Part shown: in pieces, positions 18,724 to 27,422 of the stretch | How positions within the stretch are numbered: position 1 is the stretch's first letter | Layout: the number at the start of each line of letters is the position of its first letter | Assembly (NCBI RefSeq): GCF_013401995.1 | Contig: NZ_JACBJI010000002.1 | Coordinates: 1 to 64,000 of the forward strand | DNA length: 64,000 nt | Reading direction: 5' to 3' | From: Flavobacterium agri | GTDB taxonomy: Bacteria > Bacteroidota > Bacteroidia > Flavobacteriales > Flavobacteriaceae | The notes under the pieces: generated by a model | What the model saw: only the letters and a program-made list of their open reading frames with translations | What the model was told of the DNA's origin: nothing | Database searches by the model: none | Made by a program: the position numbers and the translations under genes

Positions 18724-19140
18724 AATTTGGAATTTGAAAATTTGGAAATTTGGAAATTCGCTTCCGTCCAAATCACTTATTTTTCGATGTTATAATTATC
18801 TTATTTACTATTCTTGATATGTTTTCCAATTGATTGATTAGGCTTTCCACCGATGGAAAATTATTATCCGAAAACTTACAAAGCTCTAACCAGTAAAACG
18901 TTTGTTCAATCTCTTTAGCCGAAATTTTGAACTTGTGTATAAAATCGGCTTTGCTTTCAGCGTTTTGGGCTTCTCGGATATTCGCGCCTATAGAAGTTCC
19001 TGACTTTAAAAGCTGATTCGCAATGACAAATTTTTTATTTTCTTGAAGTTCTTCGGTGTATTTGATTATGTCAAGGGCAAACTGAAATGTCAAATTGACG
19101 ATGATGTTGTCCTTGTTCTCCATTTTCAAATTTCCAAATT
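18724..19140. mobile_element. Small element with terminal inverted repeats carrying a four-helix-bundle gene
   Basis: The left end AATTTGGAATTTGAAAA (18724-18740) and the inverted right end AATTTGGAAATTTGAAAA (19123-19140) differ by one inserted A. They point inward and enclose one small gene. The element fills nearly the whole gap between sufB and sufC. There is no transposase, so if mobile it must be moved in trans. I inferred mobility from the inverted ends and its place inside a conserved operon. Confidence 0.6.
18773..19123 (-). CDS. Four-helix-bundle protein (S23/IVP family)
   Basis: A 116-residue all-helical protein of the family first found in intervening sequences of 23S rRNA genes. 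Typical features are [17 protein letters not shown], the [27 protein letters not shown] block split over two helices, and [12 protein letters not shown]. Members form pentamers or bind nucleic acid; no enzyme activity is known. The ATG at 19123 is preferred over a TTG two codons upstream. The gene sits on the same strand as sufB and sufC but does not belong to the suf pathway. Confidence 0.93.
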   Translation of the reverse strand: MENKDNIIVNLTFQFALDIIKYTEELQENKKFVIANQLLKSGTSIGANIREAQNAESKADFIHKFKISAKEIEQTFYWLELCKFSDNNFPSVESLINQLENISRIVNKIIITSKNK

Positions 19141-19158
19141 ACCTCATTTTCAAATTAA

Positions 19159-20607
19159 TTATCCAACCGAACCTTCGAGTGAAATTTCAAGCAGTTTTTG
19201 AGCCTCGACAGCGAATTCCATCGGGAGTTTGTTCAAAACCTCTTTCGAGAATCCGTTTACGATCAAAGCGATTGCCTTTTCCGTCGGAATCCCGCGTTGG
19301 TTGCAATAAAATACCTGGTCTTCACCGATTTTCGAAGTCGTCGCCTCGTGCTCGATTTTAGCCGATGGATTTTTAGATTCTATGTACGGGAACGTATGCG
19401 CGCCGCAATTGTTTCCCATCAGAAGCGAGTCGCATTGGGAGAAGTTGCGTGCGTTTTCGGCTCTCGATGAAATCTGTACCAATCCGCGGTAACTGTTTTG
19501 CGATTTTCCGGCCGAAATACCTTTCGAAATGATCGTGGATTTGGTGTTTTTGCCCAAATGGATCATTTTCGTTCCCGTATCGGCTTGCTGGAAATTGTTC
19601 GTCACGGCGATCGAGTAGAATTCACCGACCGAATTGTCACCTTTCAAAACACATGAAGGATATTTCCACGTCACGGCAGAACCCGTTTCGACTTGTGTCC
19701 ACGAAATTTTCGCATTTTTCTCGCACAATCCGCGTTTGGTCACGAAGTTGAACACGCCGCCTTGACCGTCTTTGTTTCCAGGAAACCAGTTTTGTACGGT
19801 CGAATATTTGATTTCGGCTCCGTCTAAAGCGATAAGCTCGACAACGGCCGCGTGCAATTGGTTTTCGTCACGGCTTGGCGCGGTACAACCTTCGAGGTAA
19901 GATACGTAGCTTTCTTCGTCTGCGATGACGAGCGTTCTTTCGAATTGGCCCGTTCCGGCTTGGTTGATTCGGAAATAGGTAGACAATTCCATCGGGCAAC
20001 GCACGCCTTTCGGGATGTAGCAGAACGAACCGTCGGAAAAAACCGCCGAGTTCAAAGCCGCGTAAAAGTTATCTTTCTGCGGAACGACCGTGCCGAGATA
20101 TTTCTGCACCAATTCCGGATGTTCCTTGATCGCCTCGGAAATCGAACAGAAAATGATGCCTTTTTCGGCGAGCGTCTTCTTGAAAGTCGTCGCGACCGAA
20201 ACCGAATCGACGACGATGTCCATCGCAACTCCGGCCAATTTCTTTTGTTCGTCTATCGAAATCCCGAGTTTTTTGAACGTCTCCAAAAGTTCCGGATCAA
20301 CCTCATCCAAAGAGGCGTATTTATCTTTTTTCTTAGGTGCTGAATAATACGAAATCGCCTGGAAATCAGGTTTGGTGTAATGCACGTTCGCCCACGTAGG
20401 CTCGGTCATTTCACTCCACGCACGAAACGCTTCGAGTCGCCATTCGGTCATCCATTCGGGCTCTTCCTTCTTTTTGGAAATCGCGCGCACGATGTCTTCG
20501 TTGAGGCCGACGGGAAACGTCTCGGATTCTATATCGGTATAAAATCCGTATTCGTATTCTTTGTTTTCGAGTTCGACCTTGAGGTCGTCTTCTGTATATT
20601 TTGACAT
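19159..20607 (-). CDS. sufB: Fe-S cluster assembly scaffold SufB
   Basis: A 482-residue SufB. It shows the N-terminal block [16 protein letters not shown], the cluster-scaffold region [21 protein letters not shown], and the C-terminal [19 protein letters not shown] and [18 protein letters not shown]. SufB is the core scaffold and receives sulfur from SufSE, with ATP hydrolysis by SufC. It follows the A-type carrier gene by 37 bp and precedes sufC across the inserted four-helix-bundle element. Confidence 0.97.
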   Translation of the reverse strand: MSKYTEDDLKVELENKEYEYGFYTDIESETFPVGLNEDIVRAISKKKEEPEWMTEWRLEAFRAWSEMTEPTWANVHYTKPDFQAISYYSAPKKKDKYASLDEVDPELLETFKKLGISIDEQKKLAGVAMDIVVDSVSVATTFKKTLAEKGIIFCSISEAIKEHPELVQKYLGTVVPQKDNFYAALNSAVFSDGSFCYIPKGVRCPMELSTYFRINQAGTGQFERTLVIADEESYVSYLEGCTAPSRDENQLHAAVVELIALDGAEIKYSTVQNWFPGNKDGQGGVFNFVTKRGLCEKNAKISWTQVETGSAVTWKYPSCVLKGDNSVGEFYSIAVTNNFQQADTGTKMIHLGKNTKSTIISKGISAGKSQNSYRGLVQISSRAENARNFSQCDSLLMGNNCGAHTFPYIESKNPSAKIEHEATTSKIGEDQVFYCNQRGIPTEKAIALIVNGFSKEVLNKLPMEFAVEAQKLLEISLEGSVG

Positions 20608-20644
20608 ATAAAGTCTTGGTTAACAAGCCTTTCGGCTCAAAACA

Positions 20645-20974
20645 TTAAAGCGAGAAGCTTTCGCCGCAACCGCAAGTACGGCTCGCGTTCGGGTTGTTGA
20701 AGATGAAACCTTTTCCGTTGAGTCCGCCCGAGAATTCAAGCGTAGTCCCAGCCAGGTACAAAAACGACTTTTTCTCGACGGCGACGCGCACGTCGTTGTC
20801 TTCGAAAACCTTGTCGGTTTCGCCAAGCGCATTGTCGAACTTCAAAACGTATTCAAGCCCTGAGCATCCGCCGCTTTTCACGCCTACTCGAACATAGTCC
20901 TTGGCCGCGTCAAATCCTTCTTCCGTCATCAATTGAACTAGTTTAGTTCGCGCTGTATCAGAAACTTTGATCAT
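20645..20974 (-). CDS. A-type iron-sulfur carrier (SufA/IscA/HesB family)
   Basis: A 109-residue single-domain protein starting MIKVSDTARTKL. The three conserved Cys are present: one in VKSGGCSGLEY and two in RTCGCGESF at the C-terminus. A-type carriers pass assembled clusters to target proteins. As the first gene of the suf locus it most likely acts as SufA. The ATG at 20974 is chosen because codons further upstream run through the promoter element 21005-21012. Confidence 0.94.
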   Translation of the reverse strand: MIKVSDTARTKLVQLMTEEGFDAAKDYVRVGVKSGGCSGLEYVLKFDNALGETDKVFEDNDVRVAVEKKSFLYLAGTTLEFSGGLNGKGFIFNNPNASRTCGCGESFSL

Positions 20975-21004
20975 GATAAAGTAGATTTTGTCTAAATTAA
21001 TGCG

Positions 21005-21012
21005 CAAAGATA
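21005..21012 (-). promoter_or_regulatory. Promoter -7 element of the suf operon
   Basis: The minus strand reads TATCTTTG, fitting TAnnTTTG, 31 bp upstream of the first suf gene. No TTG at 19-21 bp upstream is clear. I saw no obvious Rrf2-type palindrome beside it. Confidence 0.5.
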
Positions 21013-21115
21013 GTGCAAAACGAACTTTTTGCCGCATGCGCCAACATTTTTATAACTAATCCGGCGATAGAATTCGGCAATGGTTTAGCTTCGCTCAATT
21101 CGGCTTTGCCTCGGG

Positions 21116-21146
21116 TTGGCTTATCGTTTTCGATTCGTTACATTTG
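21116..21146 (+). promoter_or_regulatory. Promoter of the metallo-hydrolase gene (TTG-N20-TACATTTG)
   Basis: TTG at 21116-21118 and TACATTTG at 21139-21146 are 20 bp apart, a full match to the Bacteroidota sigma-ABfr pattern. It places the transcription start near 21152, which rules out an in-frame start at 21144 and supports the ATG at 21177. Confidence 0.7.
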
Positions 21147-21176
21147 CGACTCACTTCTGCAAAATTTTTCCGAAAT

Positions 21177-22034
21177 ATGAAATTGTATCCGATAGAAGCC
21201 GGAAATTTCAAACTCGACGGAGGCGCGATGTTCGGCGTTGTCCCAAAAACCATCTGGAACAAGACCAATCCCGCCGATTCCAACAATCTCATCGACATTG
21301 CCGCGCGTTGTCTTTTGATCGAGGACGGAAACCGGTTGATTTTGATCGATACGGGAATGGGCGACAAGCAATCCGAGAAATTCTTCGGCTATTATTCGCT
21401 TTGGGGCGATCATTCCATCGAAAAATCCCTCGCCAGACACGGGTTTTCGAAAGACGACATCACCGACGTTTTCATGACGCACCTGCATTTTGACCATTGC
21501 GGCGGATCGATCCAATGGAACAAAGACAAAACAGGTTACGAGCCGGCTTTCAAAAACGCGAAATTCTGGACGAACGAAAACCATTGGGAATGGGCGACGA
21601 AGCCCAATGCGCGTGAAAAAGCGTCGTTCTTGCAAGAGAATTTATTGCCGATGCAGGAAAGCGGCCAGCTTCATTTCATCCAAAATCCAGATTCGGATTT
21701 CCAGCAATCTTCTGAACTGGGTTTCGGCATTTATTACGTGAACGGACACACCGAAAAAATGATGATTCCCTACATCAATTACAACGGGAAAACCATTGCG
21801 TATGCGGCCGATTTGATTCCGACCGCGGGACATATTCCCGTGAATTACGTGATGGGTTACGACACGCGTCCACTGCTCACGATGCCCGAAAAGAACAAGT
21901 TTCTGACCGATGCGTTACAAAAAGACTTTTACATCGTTCTGGAACATGACGCGCACAACCAAATCATAACCGTAGAGCAGACCGAACGCGGCATCCGACT
22001 GAAGGAAACGTTCACTTGCGACGATATTTTTTAA
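21177..22034 (+). CDS. MBL-fold metallo-hydrolase
   Basis: A 285-residue cytoplasmic protein of the metallo-beta-lactamase fold. The metal motif is THLHFDHCGG (His102, His104, Asp106, His107), followed by NGHTEKMMIPYI with a further His, AYAADLIPTAGH with the bridging Asp, and a late His in VLEHDAHNQ. The arrangement resembles the lactonase/quorum-quenching branch (AiiA-like), but many members are uncharacterised esterases, so the substrate is open. Single-gene unit with its own promoter. Confidence 0.9.
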   Translation: MKLYPIEAGNFKLDGGAMFGVVPKTIWNKTNPADSNNLIDIAARCLLIEDGNRLILIDTGMGDKQSEKFFGYYSLWGDHSIEKSLARHGFSKDDITDVFMTHLHFDHCGGSIQWNKDKTGYEPAFKNAKFWTNENHWEWATKPNAREKASFLQENLLPMQESGQLHFIQNPDSDFQQSSELGFGIYYVNGHTEKMMIPYINYNGKTIAYAADLIPTAGHIPVNYVMGYDTRPLLTMPEKNKFLTDALQKDFYIVLEHDAHNQIITVEQTERGIRLKETFTCDDIF

Positions 22035-22121
22035 TCACAAGTTTCTGTTAATCGACCCGTTCACTGTAACGAAACCCAATACTTTTAGACCAATTTTTAC
22101 TCAAAATAAACTGAATTAGAA

Positions 22122-23723
22122 ATGAGATTATACACTCCTTACGTCGCGACGGCATTGATCGCGGCCATGTTGACGGGATGTGGCGCATCTAAAACCGCTG
22201 TCGCCCCGATTACTGCCTCATCTACGATCGTAGCCAAAAAAGCAACCCTTAAAGAACCGGCTTTGCAGCGCTGGAGCGACCTTGACCCTGTTAAGGATTC
22301 GATTCCGGGAATGAGCGTAGATCGCGCTTATGCCGAAATCCTCAAAAACAAAAAAGGCCAGAAAGTCGTGGTCGGCGTCATCGATTCGGGTGTCGATATC
22401 GATCATGAAGACTTGAAAGGTATGATCTGGACGAATCCGAAAGAAATCGCCGGAAACGGGATCGACGACGACAAGAACGGTTATATCGACGACATCCACG
22501 GATGGAATTTCCTTGGCGACGCGAACGACGAAAACCTCGAATTGACGCGTATCCTGAAGAAAGGCGACGACGGTTCGGCCGAATACAAGAAAATGAAAGC
22601 CGCTTACGACGAGGAATACCAACAAGCCCTTGCCGGAAAGCAACAAGTCGATTTCATTTTCGCCGCAAACCAGCAAATCAAGGATCAGCTTAAAAAAGAC
22701 AACTATACGCTTGACGAACTCAAGGCTTTGAATACGACCGATCCTAACGTGAGCCGCAGCAAAATGGTCATGATGAGCGTGATCCAACAAGTCGGGCCAG
22801 GTTTCAACGACGATTTGAACGATTACAAAAACCAGGTTTCAGACCAGTTGAACTACAACCTCAACCTCGAATTCGACGGACGCAAAATCGTAGGCGACAA
22901 CCCGGAAGACATCAACGACAAAAACTACGGAAACAACCGCGTTTACGCTCCGAACAAAGAAGATTCGATGCACGGGACGCACGTAGCCGGTATCATCGCG
23001 CAAGTCCGCGGTAACGGAAAAGGCGGAGACGGTGTCGCTACGACTGCCGAAATCATGTCGGTGCGTGCCGTTCCGAACGGTGACGAGTACGATAAAGACG
23101 TCGCTTTGGCGATCCGTTACGCGGTAGACAACGGCGCTAAAGTCATCAACGGAAGTTTCGGGAAAAGCTATTCACCTCACAAACAATGGGTTTTCGACGC
23201 GATCAAATACGCTGCGAGCAAAGATGTTCTGATCGTTCACGCGGCCGGAAACGACGGACACGACCTTGACGATGCCGAAAACGCGAACTGGCCGAACGAC
23301 ACAGACAACAACGGTGTTTCCGAAATTGCCGACAACGTCTTGACGATCGGTGCTTTGAACAACACGTACGGACAAAACCTCGTCGCGAATTTCTCGAACT
23401 ACGGAAGCAAGAACGTCGATATTTTTTCTCCCGGATCCAAAATCTACGCAACGGTTCCGAACAACAAATACAAATACGAACAAGGAACTTCTATGGCAGC
23501 GCCTAACGCGGCTGGTGTAGCGGCTTTGATCCGTTCGTATTATCCGAAACTTTCGGCTGCTCAGGTCAAGAAAATCATCATGGATTCCGGAGTGCCGGTA
23601 AGCATCGAGGTGACTTTGGGCGAAAAAGAAGAAAAGCGTCCGTTCACGAATGCGAGCGTTTCGGGCAAAATGGTCAACGCTTACAACGCTTTGATCATGG
23701 CAGAACAGTTATCAAAAAACTAA
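22122..23723 (+). CDS. Subtilisin-like serine protease (S8), lipoprotein, with large insertion
   Basis: A 533-residue protein with a lipoprotein signal (LIAAMLTGC, Cys at about 21). The S8 triad is visible: Asp88 in GVIDSGVDIDHEDL, His284 in MHGTHVAG and Ser457 in GTSMAAPNAAG. Asp and His are about 196 residues apart, far more than the 30-60 usual in subtilisins. The extra 120 or so residues (about 130-260) are charged and helical and may act as a lid or intramolecular regulator. It is probably anchored at the cell surface or in the periplasm. A strong terminator follows. Confidence 0.93.
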   Translation: MRLYTPYVATALIAAMLTGCGASKTAVAPITASSTIVAKKATLKEPALQRWSDLDPVKDSIPGMSVDRAYAEILKNKKGQKVVVGVIDSGVDIDHEDLKGMIWTNPKEIAGNGIDDDKNGYIDDIHGWNFLGDANDENLELTRILKKGDDGSAEYKKMKAAYDEEYQQALAGKQQVDFIFAANQQIKDQLKKDNYTLDELKALNTTDPNVSRSKMVMMSVIQQVGPGFNDDLNDYKNQVSDQLNYNLNLEFDGRKIVGDNPEDINDKNYGNNRVYAPNKEDSMHGTHVAGIIAQVRGNGKGGDGVATTAEIMSVRAVPNGDEYDKDVALAIRYAVDNGAKVINGSFGKSYSPHKQWVFDAIKYAASKDVLIVHAAGNDGHDLDDAENANWPNDTDNNGVSEIADNVLTIGALNNTYGQNLVANFSNYGSKNVDIFSPGSKIYATVPNNKYKYEQGTSMAAPNAAGVAALIRSYYPKLSAAQVKKIIMDSGVPVSIEVTLGEKEEKRPFTNASVSGKMVNAYNALIMAEQLSKN

Positions 23724-23744
23724 TCCAAACCCTTTTTGATTGAA

Positions 23745-23770
23745 AACGGAAGTAACCCTTCCGTTTTTTT
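23745..23770 (+). terminator. Intrinsic terminator after the S8 protease gene
   Basis: AACGGAAG and CTTCCGTT form an 8-bp stem with a 5-nt loop (23745-23765), followed by a run of T. It lies 22 bp behind the stop codon. Confidence 0.85.
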
Positions 23771-23783
23771 TATTTTTGGTGAT

Positions 23784-25649
23784 ATGAAAAAATTTATCCT
23801 TCTGGCGTTGTTCGGCTGCATTTCGGCCCAAGCGCAAAACGGTTACTGGCAACAGCACGTCAATTACAAGATGGATGTTTCCATGGACGTGAAAACCTAC
23901 AAATACAAAGGCTCGCAATCTTTGGAATACACGAATAATTCGCCCGATACGCTGAAGCGCGTGTTCTATCATCTGTACAACAACGCGTTCCAGCCCGGAA
24001 GCGAGATGGACGCCCGACTCCAGGCCATCAAAGATCCAGACGGGCGCATGGTTACCAAAACCAAAGGCGCAGACGGCAAGGACATCGTAAAAAGTCGCAT
24101 CGCCGCTTTGAAGCCCGACGAGATCGGATATCTGAAAATCAACAATTTCAAGCAGGACGGCGCTTCCGCGGATGCGAAAACCGTCGGGACGATCCTCGAA
24201 GTGACGCTCGCAAAACCAATCCTTCCGAATTCCAAATCGACTTTTACGCTCGATTTCGAAGGACAAGTTCCTGTACAAATCCGTCGTTCCGGACGAAACA
24301 ATTCGGAAGGCGTCGACCTTTCGATGGCGCAATGGTATCCGAAACTAGCCGAATACGACTTCGAAGGCTGGCACACCGATCCTTACATCGCACGAGAATT
24401 CCACGGCGTCTGGGGCGATTTCGACGTGAAGATCACGATCGACAAGACTTACGTTTTGGGTGGAACGGGTTATCTTCAGAATCCGAACGAAATCGGTCAC
24501 GGTTATGAAGACAAGGGCGTTACCGTGACTTATCCTAAAAAAGCCAAAACCCTTACTTGGCATTTCGTCGCGCCTATGGTGCACGATTTCACCTGGGCCG
24601 CCGATCCGAACTACAACCACGATGTCTACGACGGACCGAACGGCGTGAAACTGCATTTTTTGTGGCTTAACGATGCTGCAATAAACGAAAACTGGAAGAA
24701 ATTGCAGCCCGCGACGGCACAATTGATGGACATTTACAACAAAACCGTCGGCAACTACCCATACAAGCAATATAGCGTGATCCAGGGCGGCGATGGCGGA
24801 ATGGAATATGCCATGTGTACACTTATCCTCGGAACGGGCAAATTCGACGGCCTTTTGGGCGTTACGGCCCACGAGATGGCACATTCGTGGTTCCAGCATG
24901 TCCTAGCTTCGAACGAAAGCAAACACGGCTGGATGGACGAAGGATTCACATCTTTCCTCGAAGATTACGGGCTCAATGAAATCGCCGAGAAGAAAGCCGA
25001 CAATCCTTGGTTTGGCGCGTATCGCGGTTATTTATCGATGGCCAATTCCGGATTCGAGCAGCCGCAATCGACGCACGCCGACCGTTTCGACCAGAATCGC
25101 GTGTACAGCATCACTTCGTACAGCAAAGGCGAAATTTTCCTGTCGCAACTGATTTACGTGATCGGTCGCGAAAACCTCATGAAAGCCGTCAAACGCTATT
25201 ACGCCGATTTCAAATTCAAGCATCCGACGCCGAACGACATCAAGCGCGAAGCCGAAAAGGTTTCGGGCGCGGTGCTCGATTGGTATTTGGTCGATTGGAC
25301 CGAAACCACGAACACGATCGACTACAGCATCAAATCGGTAAACGAAAGCGCGGATGCCATGTCGGTAACACTAGAAAGAATCGGAAGGATGCCGATGCCG
25401 ATCGACCTCATCGTAGAATTCGAAAACGGCACGAAAGAATATTTCTACGTTCCGCTTCGCATGATGAGTTACGAAAAACCGAGCCCGTATCCGAGTTTGA
25501 AACGCACGGTTTTAGGCGATTGGGCGTGGGCGTATCCTACTTACGAATTCAAGATTCCGACGAAATCGGGCAAAATCAAATCGATACAGATCGATCCGAG
25601 CGGCTTGATGGCCGACGTGAAACCCGAGAACAATTCGTGGAAAAAGTAA
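23784..25649 (+). CDS. M1-family zinc metallopeptidase (gluzincin aminopeptidase-like), secreted
   Basis: A 621-residue protein with a signal peptide (1-18, ending SAQAQ). The zinc motif HEMAH starts at His363, and the third ligand Glu386 follows 18 residues later in WMDEGFTSF, as in M1 enzymes. The substrate motif GGMEYAM (a GxMEN-like variant) lies just upstream. A C-terminal beta domain follows. The start is the ATG at 23784, as the longer frame would include the preceding terminator. It probably trims peptides outside the cytoplasm. A TATTTTTG at 23771-23778 ends 5 bp before the ATG. Confidence 0.93.
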   Translation: MKKFILLALFGCISAQAQNGYWQQHVNYKMDVSMDVKTYKYKGSQSLEYTNNSPDTLKRVFYHLYNNAFQPGSEMDARLQAIKDPDGRMVTKTKGADGKDIVKSRIAALKPDEIGYLKINNFKQDGASADAKTVGTILEVTLAKPILPNSKSTFTLDFEGQVPVQIRRSGRNNSEGVDLSMAQWYPKLAEYDFEGWHTDPYIAREFHGVWGDFDVKITIDKTYVLGGTGYLQNPNEIGHGYEDKGVTVTYPKKAKTLTWHFVAPMVHDFTWAADPNYNHDVYDGPNGVKLHFLWLNDAAINENWKKLQPATAQLMDIYNKTVGNYPYKQYSVIQGGDGGMEYAMCTLILGTGKFDGLLGVTAHEMAHSWFQHVLASNESKHGWMDEGFTSFLEDYGLNEIAEKKADNPWFGAYRGYLSMANSGFEQPQSTHADRFDQNRVYSITSYSKGEIFLSQLIYVIGRENLMKAVKRYYADFKFKHPTPNDIKREAEKVSGAVLDWYLVDWTETTNTIDYSIKSVNESADAMSVTLERIGRMPMPIDLIVEFENGTKEYFYVPLRMMSYEKPSPYPSLKRTVLGDWAWAYPTYEFKIPTKSGKIKSIQIDPSGLMADVKPENNSWKK

Positions 25650-25668
25650 TTTCGATTTTATATTTTAG

Positions 25669-25691
25669 AGCGGGCTTCGGTCCGCTTTTTT
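25669..25691 (+). terminator. Intrinsic terminator with UUCG tetraloop
   Basis: AGCGGGC and GTCCGCT form a 7-bp stem (one G-U pair) closed by a C(UUCG)G tetraloop, followed by a T run. It ends the M1 peptidase transcript, and leaves 10 bp before the next start codon, so the lipoprotein gene depends on read-through or on a promoter I cannot see. Confidence 0.85.
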
Positions 25692-25701
25692 ATTTACGGA
25701 C

Positions 25702-26418
25702 ATGAAAAAACTCCTCATCTTTTTCGTTTCAATCGCGCTGGTTTCCTGCCAAAAAACAAAAACCGACGAAACGCCCGCGCCTTCCGAGCAAGAAGCTCAG
25801 GATAATTGCGATAAAGTGCTGAGATTGGTCGCGCTGCAATCGGGCTTAGATCTAACGGATTACAAGACGTTTTTCGTGCGCATCGAATCGGAAGAAGACG
25901 ACAACGTCACGATTCAGGTTTATGTTGAAAATGAAGTCGAAAACGAACAGAAAAACGAGAGTACGATCGCTTGGCTCAAACTCATTCCGTCGTCTAAAGA
26001 ACTGTTCGACATTTCTGCCGATCCAGAAAATCCGAAGAAAATGCACTTGAACGAAAAACTCTTCGACGACCTTGTGGAATGGTGCCAGATCGAAGTGCCC
26101 AAAATTGCCGAAGTCACCGAAGAAGGTATGGGTTTCACCGAAAAAGCCGTCATCAAAAACAAGACGATCGAGCAAGCCTACATTGAATATGCGCTTTCGA
26201 AAGAGTTCGAAGACGCGACGTATTGGCTCGCGAACCTGCCCAAAAAAGACACGGTTTTGCACATCAACAACAACGAAAATGCGTTAATCGACATCGATTA
26301 CAAAATCTGGAAAGACTCGATCGGGATTTATATGCTTTACCAAGGCGGAAGCAAGGATTTTACTTTTTCTCAAGTCGGGAAAGATGTGATGCGGGTTTAT
26401 GTCGATTCTGCCGATTGA
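25702..26418 (+). CDS. Lipoprotein of unknown function
   Basis: A 238-residue protein with a clear lipoprotein signal (IFFVSIALVSC, Cys at about 15) followed by a short acidic, disordered linker. The mature part is acidic and contains ITIQVYVENEVENEQKNES-like and HINNNENALIDIDYKIWKD segments. No named family recognised. It ends in a TGA directly abutting the stop of the convergent repressor gene (TGATCA at the junction). Expressed from the plus strand behind a strong terminator. Confidence 0.8.
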   Translation: MKKLLIFFVSIALVSCQKTKTDETPAPSEQEAQDNCDKVLRLVALQSGLDLTDYKTFFVRIESEEDDNVTIQVYVENEVENEQKNESTIAWLKLIPSSKELFDISADPENPKKMHLNEKLFDDLVEWCQIEVPKIAEVTEEGMGFTEKAVIKNKTIEQAYIEYALSKEFEDATYWLANLPKKDTVLHINNNENALIDIDYKIWKDSIGIYMLYQGGSKDFTFSQVGKDVMRVYVDSAD

Positions 26419-27117
26419 TCAGCGCATCGCATTGATCCTGATACTTGCCTTGATCAGCGCAAGTGCCTTTATTTTACTCAGTTCGACGTCTTTGTCCTGA
26501 TGGTGCTGGTTTTGGCTCACCAAACGCACATAACCTTCGCGTTCGGCTTTTTGGATGTATTTTACGGTAATATATTCCTCTTCGCTCGTCTCGATGCTCA
26601 ACAAATACATTTCTCCCCAAAAAATCTCGTTGCGGATGTCGCGAACCTCTTTATACAACACGATATCGCCGCTTTTTAGCAATGGATACATACTGTCGCC
26701 GGTTACATACACAGCGCCGTCGCATTTCGGCAGGCGCGGGATCGAGATGTGGTCGATCGGGTCTTTCGATTTGGCGTTTTGGAACAAAGGCACCAATCCG
26801 GCGAATGCCTCGATATCGTAAAGCGGAATTTGTTGCTGCTCTAAAGAATTGTCGGTTTTAAGCCGGAATGTCTGTACTTCTCTTGAAACCGATGCGTCGG
26901 CACTGCCGATAAACATTTCACCGTGTCCCGTAAGCAGCCAATTCGGATTTAGGTCGGTATAAATACCCATGATGTTCTCGAGCACGTTCGAACCTATGCT
27001 TTTTCCTTCCTTGACGGCTTTTGAGATACTTCCGCGGCTCGCGCCAAGACTATTTTCAAATGCATAATAGCTGATGCCTTTCTTTTCGATGTACTGACCT
27101 ACTCTTTCGGAAACCAT
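26419..27117 (-). CDS. XRE-type repressor with S24 (LexA/CI-like) peptidase domain
   Basis: A 232-residue protein. Residues about 1-60 form a lambda-repressor-like helix-turn-helix (YYAFENSLGASRGSISKAVKEG). Residues about 100-225 are an S24 peptidase domain with nucleophile Ser142 in TGDSMYPLLKSGD and general base Lys186 in EEYITVKYIQ. A candidate cleavage bond Ala106-Gly107 precedes it (IEAFAGLV). CI/LexA-type proteins cut themselves on contact with RecA filaments, releasing their operators. The gene is divergent from the 1208-residue protein gene across 305 bp, so it is the best candidate for its regulator. Confidence 0.9.
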   Translation of the reverse strand: MVSERVGQYIEKKGISYYAFENSLGASRGSISKAVKEGKSIGSNVLENIMGIYTDLNPNWLLTGHGEMFIGSADASVSREVQTFRLKTDNSLEQQQIPLYDIEAFAGLVPLFQNAKSKDPIDHISIPRLPKCDGAVYVTGDSMYPLLKSGDIVLYKEVRDIRNEIFWGEMYLLSIETSEEEYITVKYIQKAEREGYVRLVSQNQHHQDKDVELSKIKALALIKASIRINAMR

Positions 27118-27422
27118 GATCGTTATTTTTCTGCTAAATTAAGAAAAAAATCGAATATAAAAGATTTTTGTTGAATATCTACATAAAATAGTCCAGGCAT
27201 AGAGAATAAGAATCAAAAGGTTACAAAAAAAGGTATTAAAAAAATCAGAAAAGAAGAAAAAAATCTTCTATTTTATTTGTTTAGTAGATTATATTCTTAT
27301 ATATTTGTATTGTTAATCTTTAGGACTAAAAATCACGCTGGTTGTCCGGAAAACAAGCTGTGATTTACTACTTCCACCTACGGTTTGACAGAAAATAATC
27401 TATTACTTTAAAATTTTACAAA
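27118..27422. promoter_or_regulatory. Divergent intergenic region between the S24 repressor and the 1208-residue protein gene
   Basis: This 305-bp AT-rich stretch holds the strong plus-strand promoter (27277-27307), an inverted repeat AGAAGA-N6-TCTTCT at 27252-27269, and on the minus strand GATTCTTATTCT (27203-27214), which partly resembles the motif found at both toxin-region promoters. I could not place a clear minus-strand TAnnTTTG for the repressor itself. About 115 bp of leader lie between the predicted start point and the ATG at 27423. Confidence 0.6.
27277..27307 (+). promoter_or_regulatory. Strong promoter of the 1208-residue protein gene, with candidate operator
   Basis: TTG (27277-27279) and TATATTTG (27300-27307) are 20 bp apart. 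The sequence GATTATATTCTTATAT (27287-27302) fills the spacer and overlaps the -7 element. The same 16 bp, with one base changed, overlaps the patatin promoter at 33790-33805. A repressor bound here would block RNA polymerase. Confidence 0.75.

Noticed and set aside
26419..27117. Integrated prophage marked by the S24 repressor
   Set aside because: No integrase, terminase, portal, capsid or tail genes lie nearby and no attachment repeats were seen.
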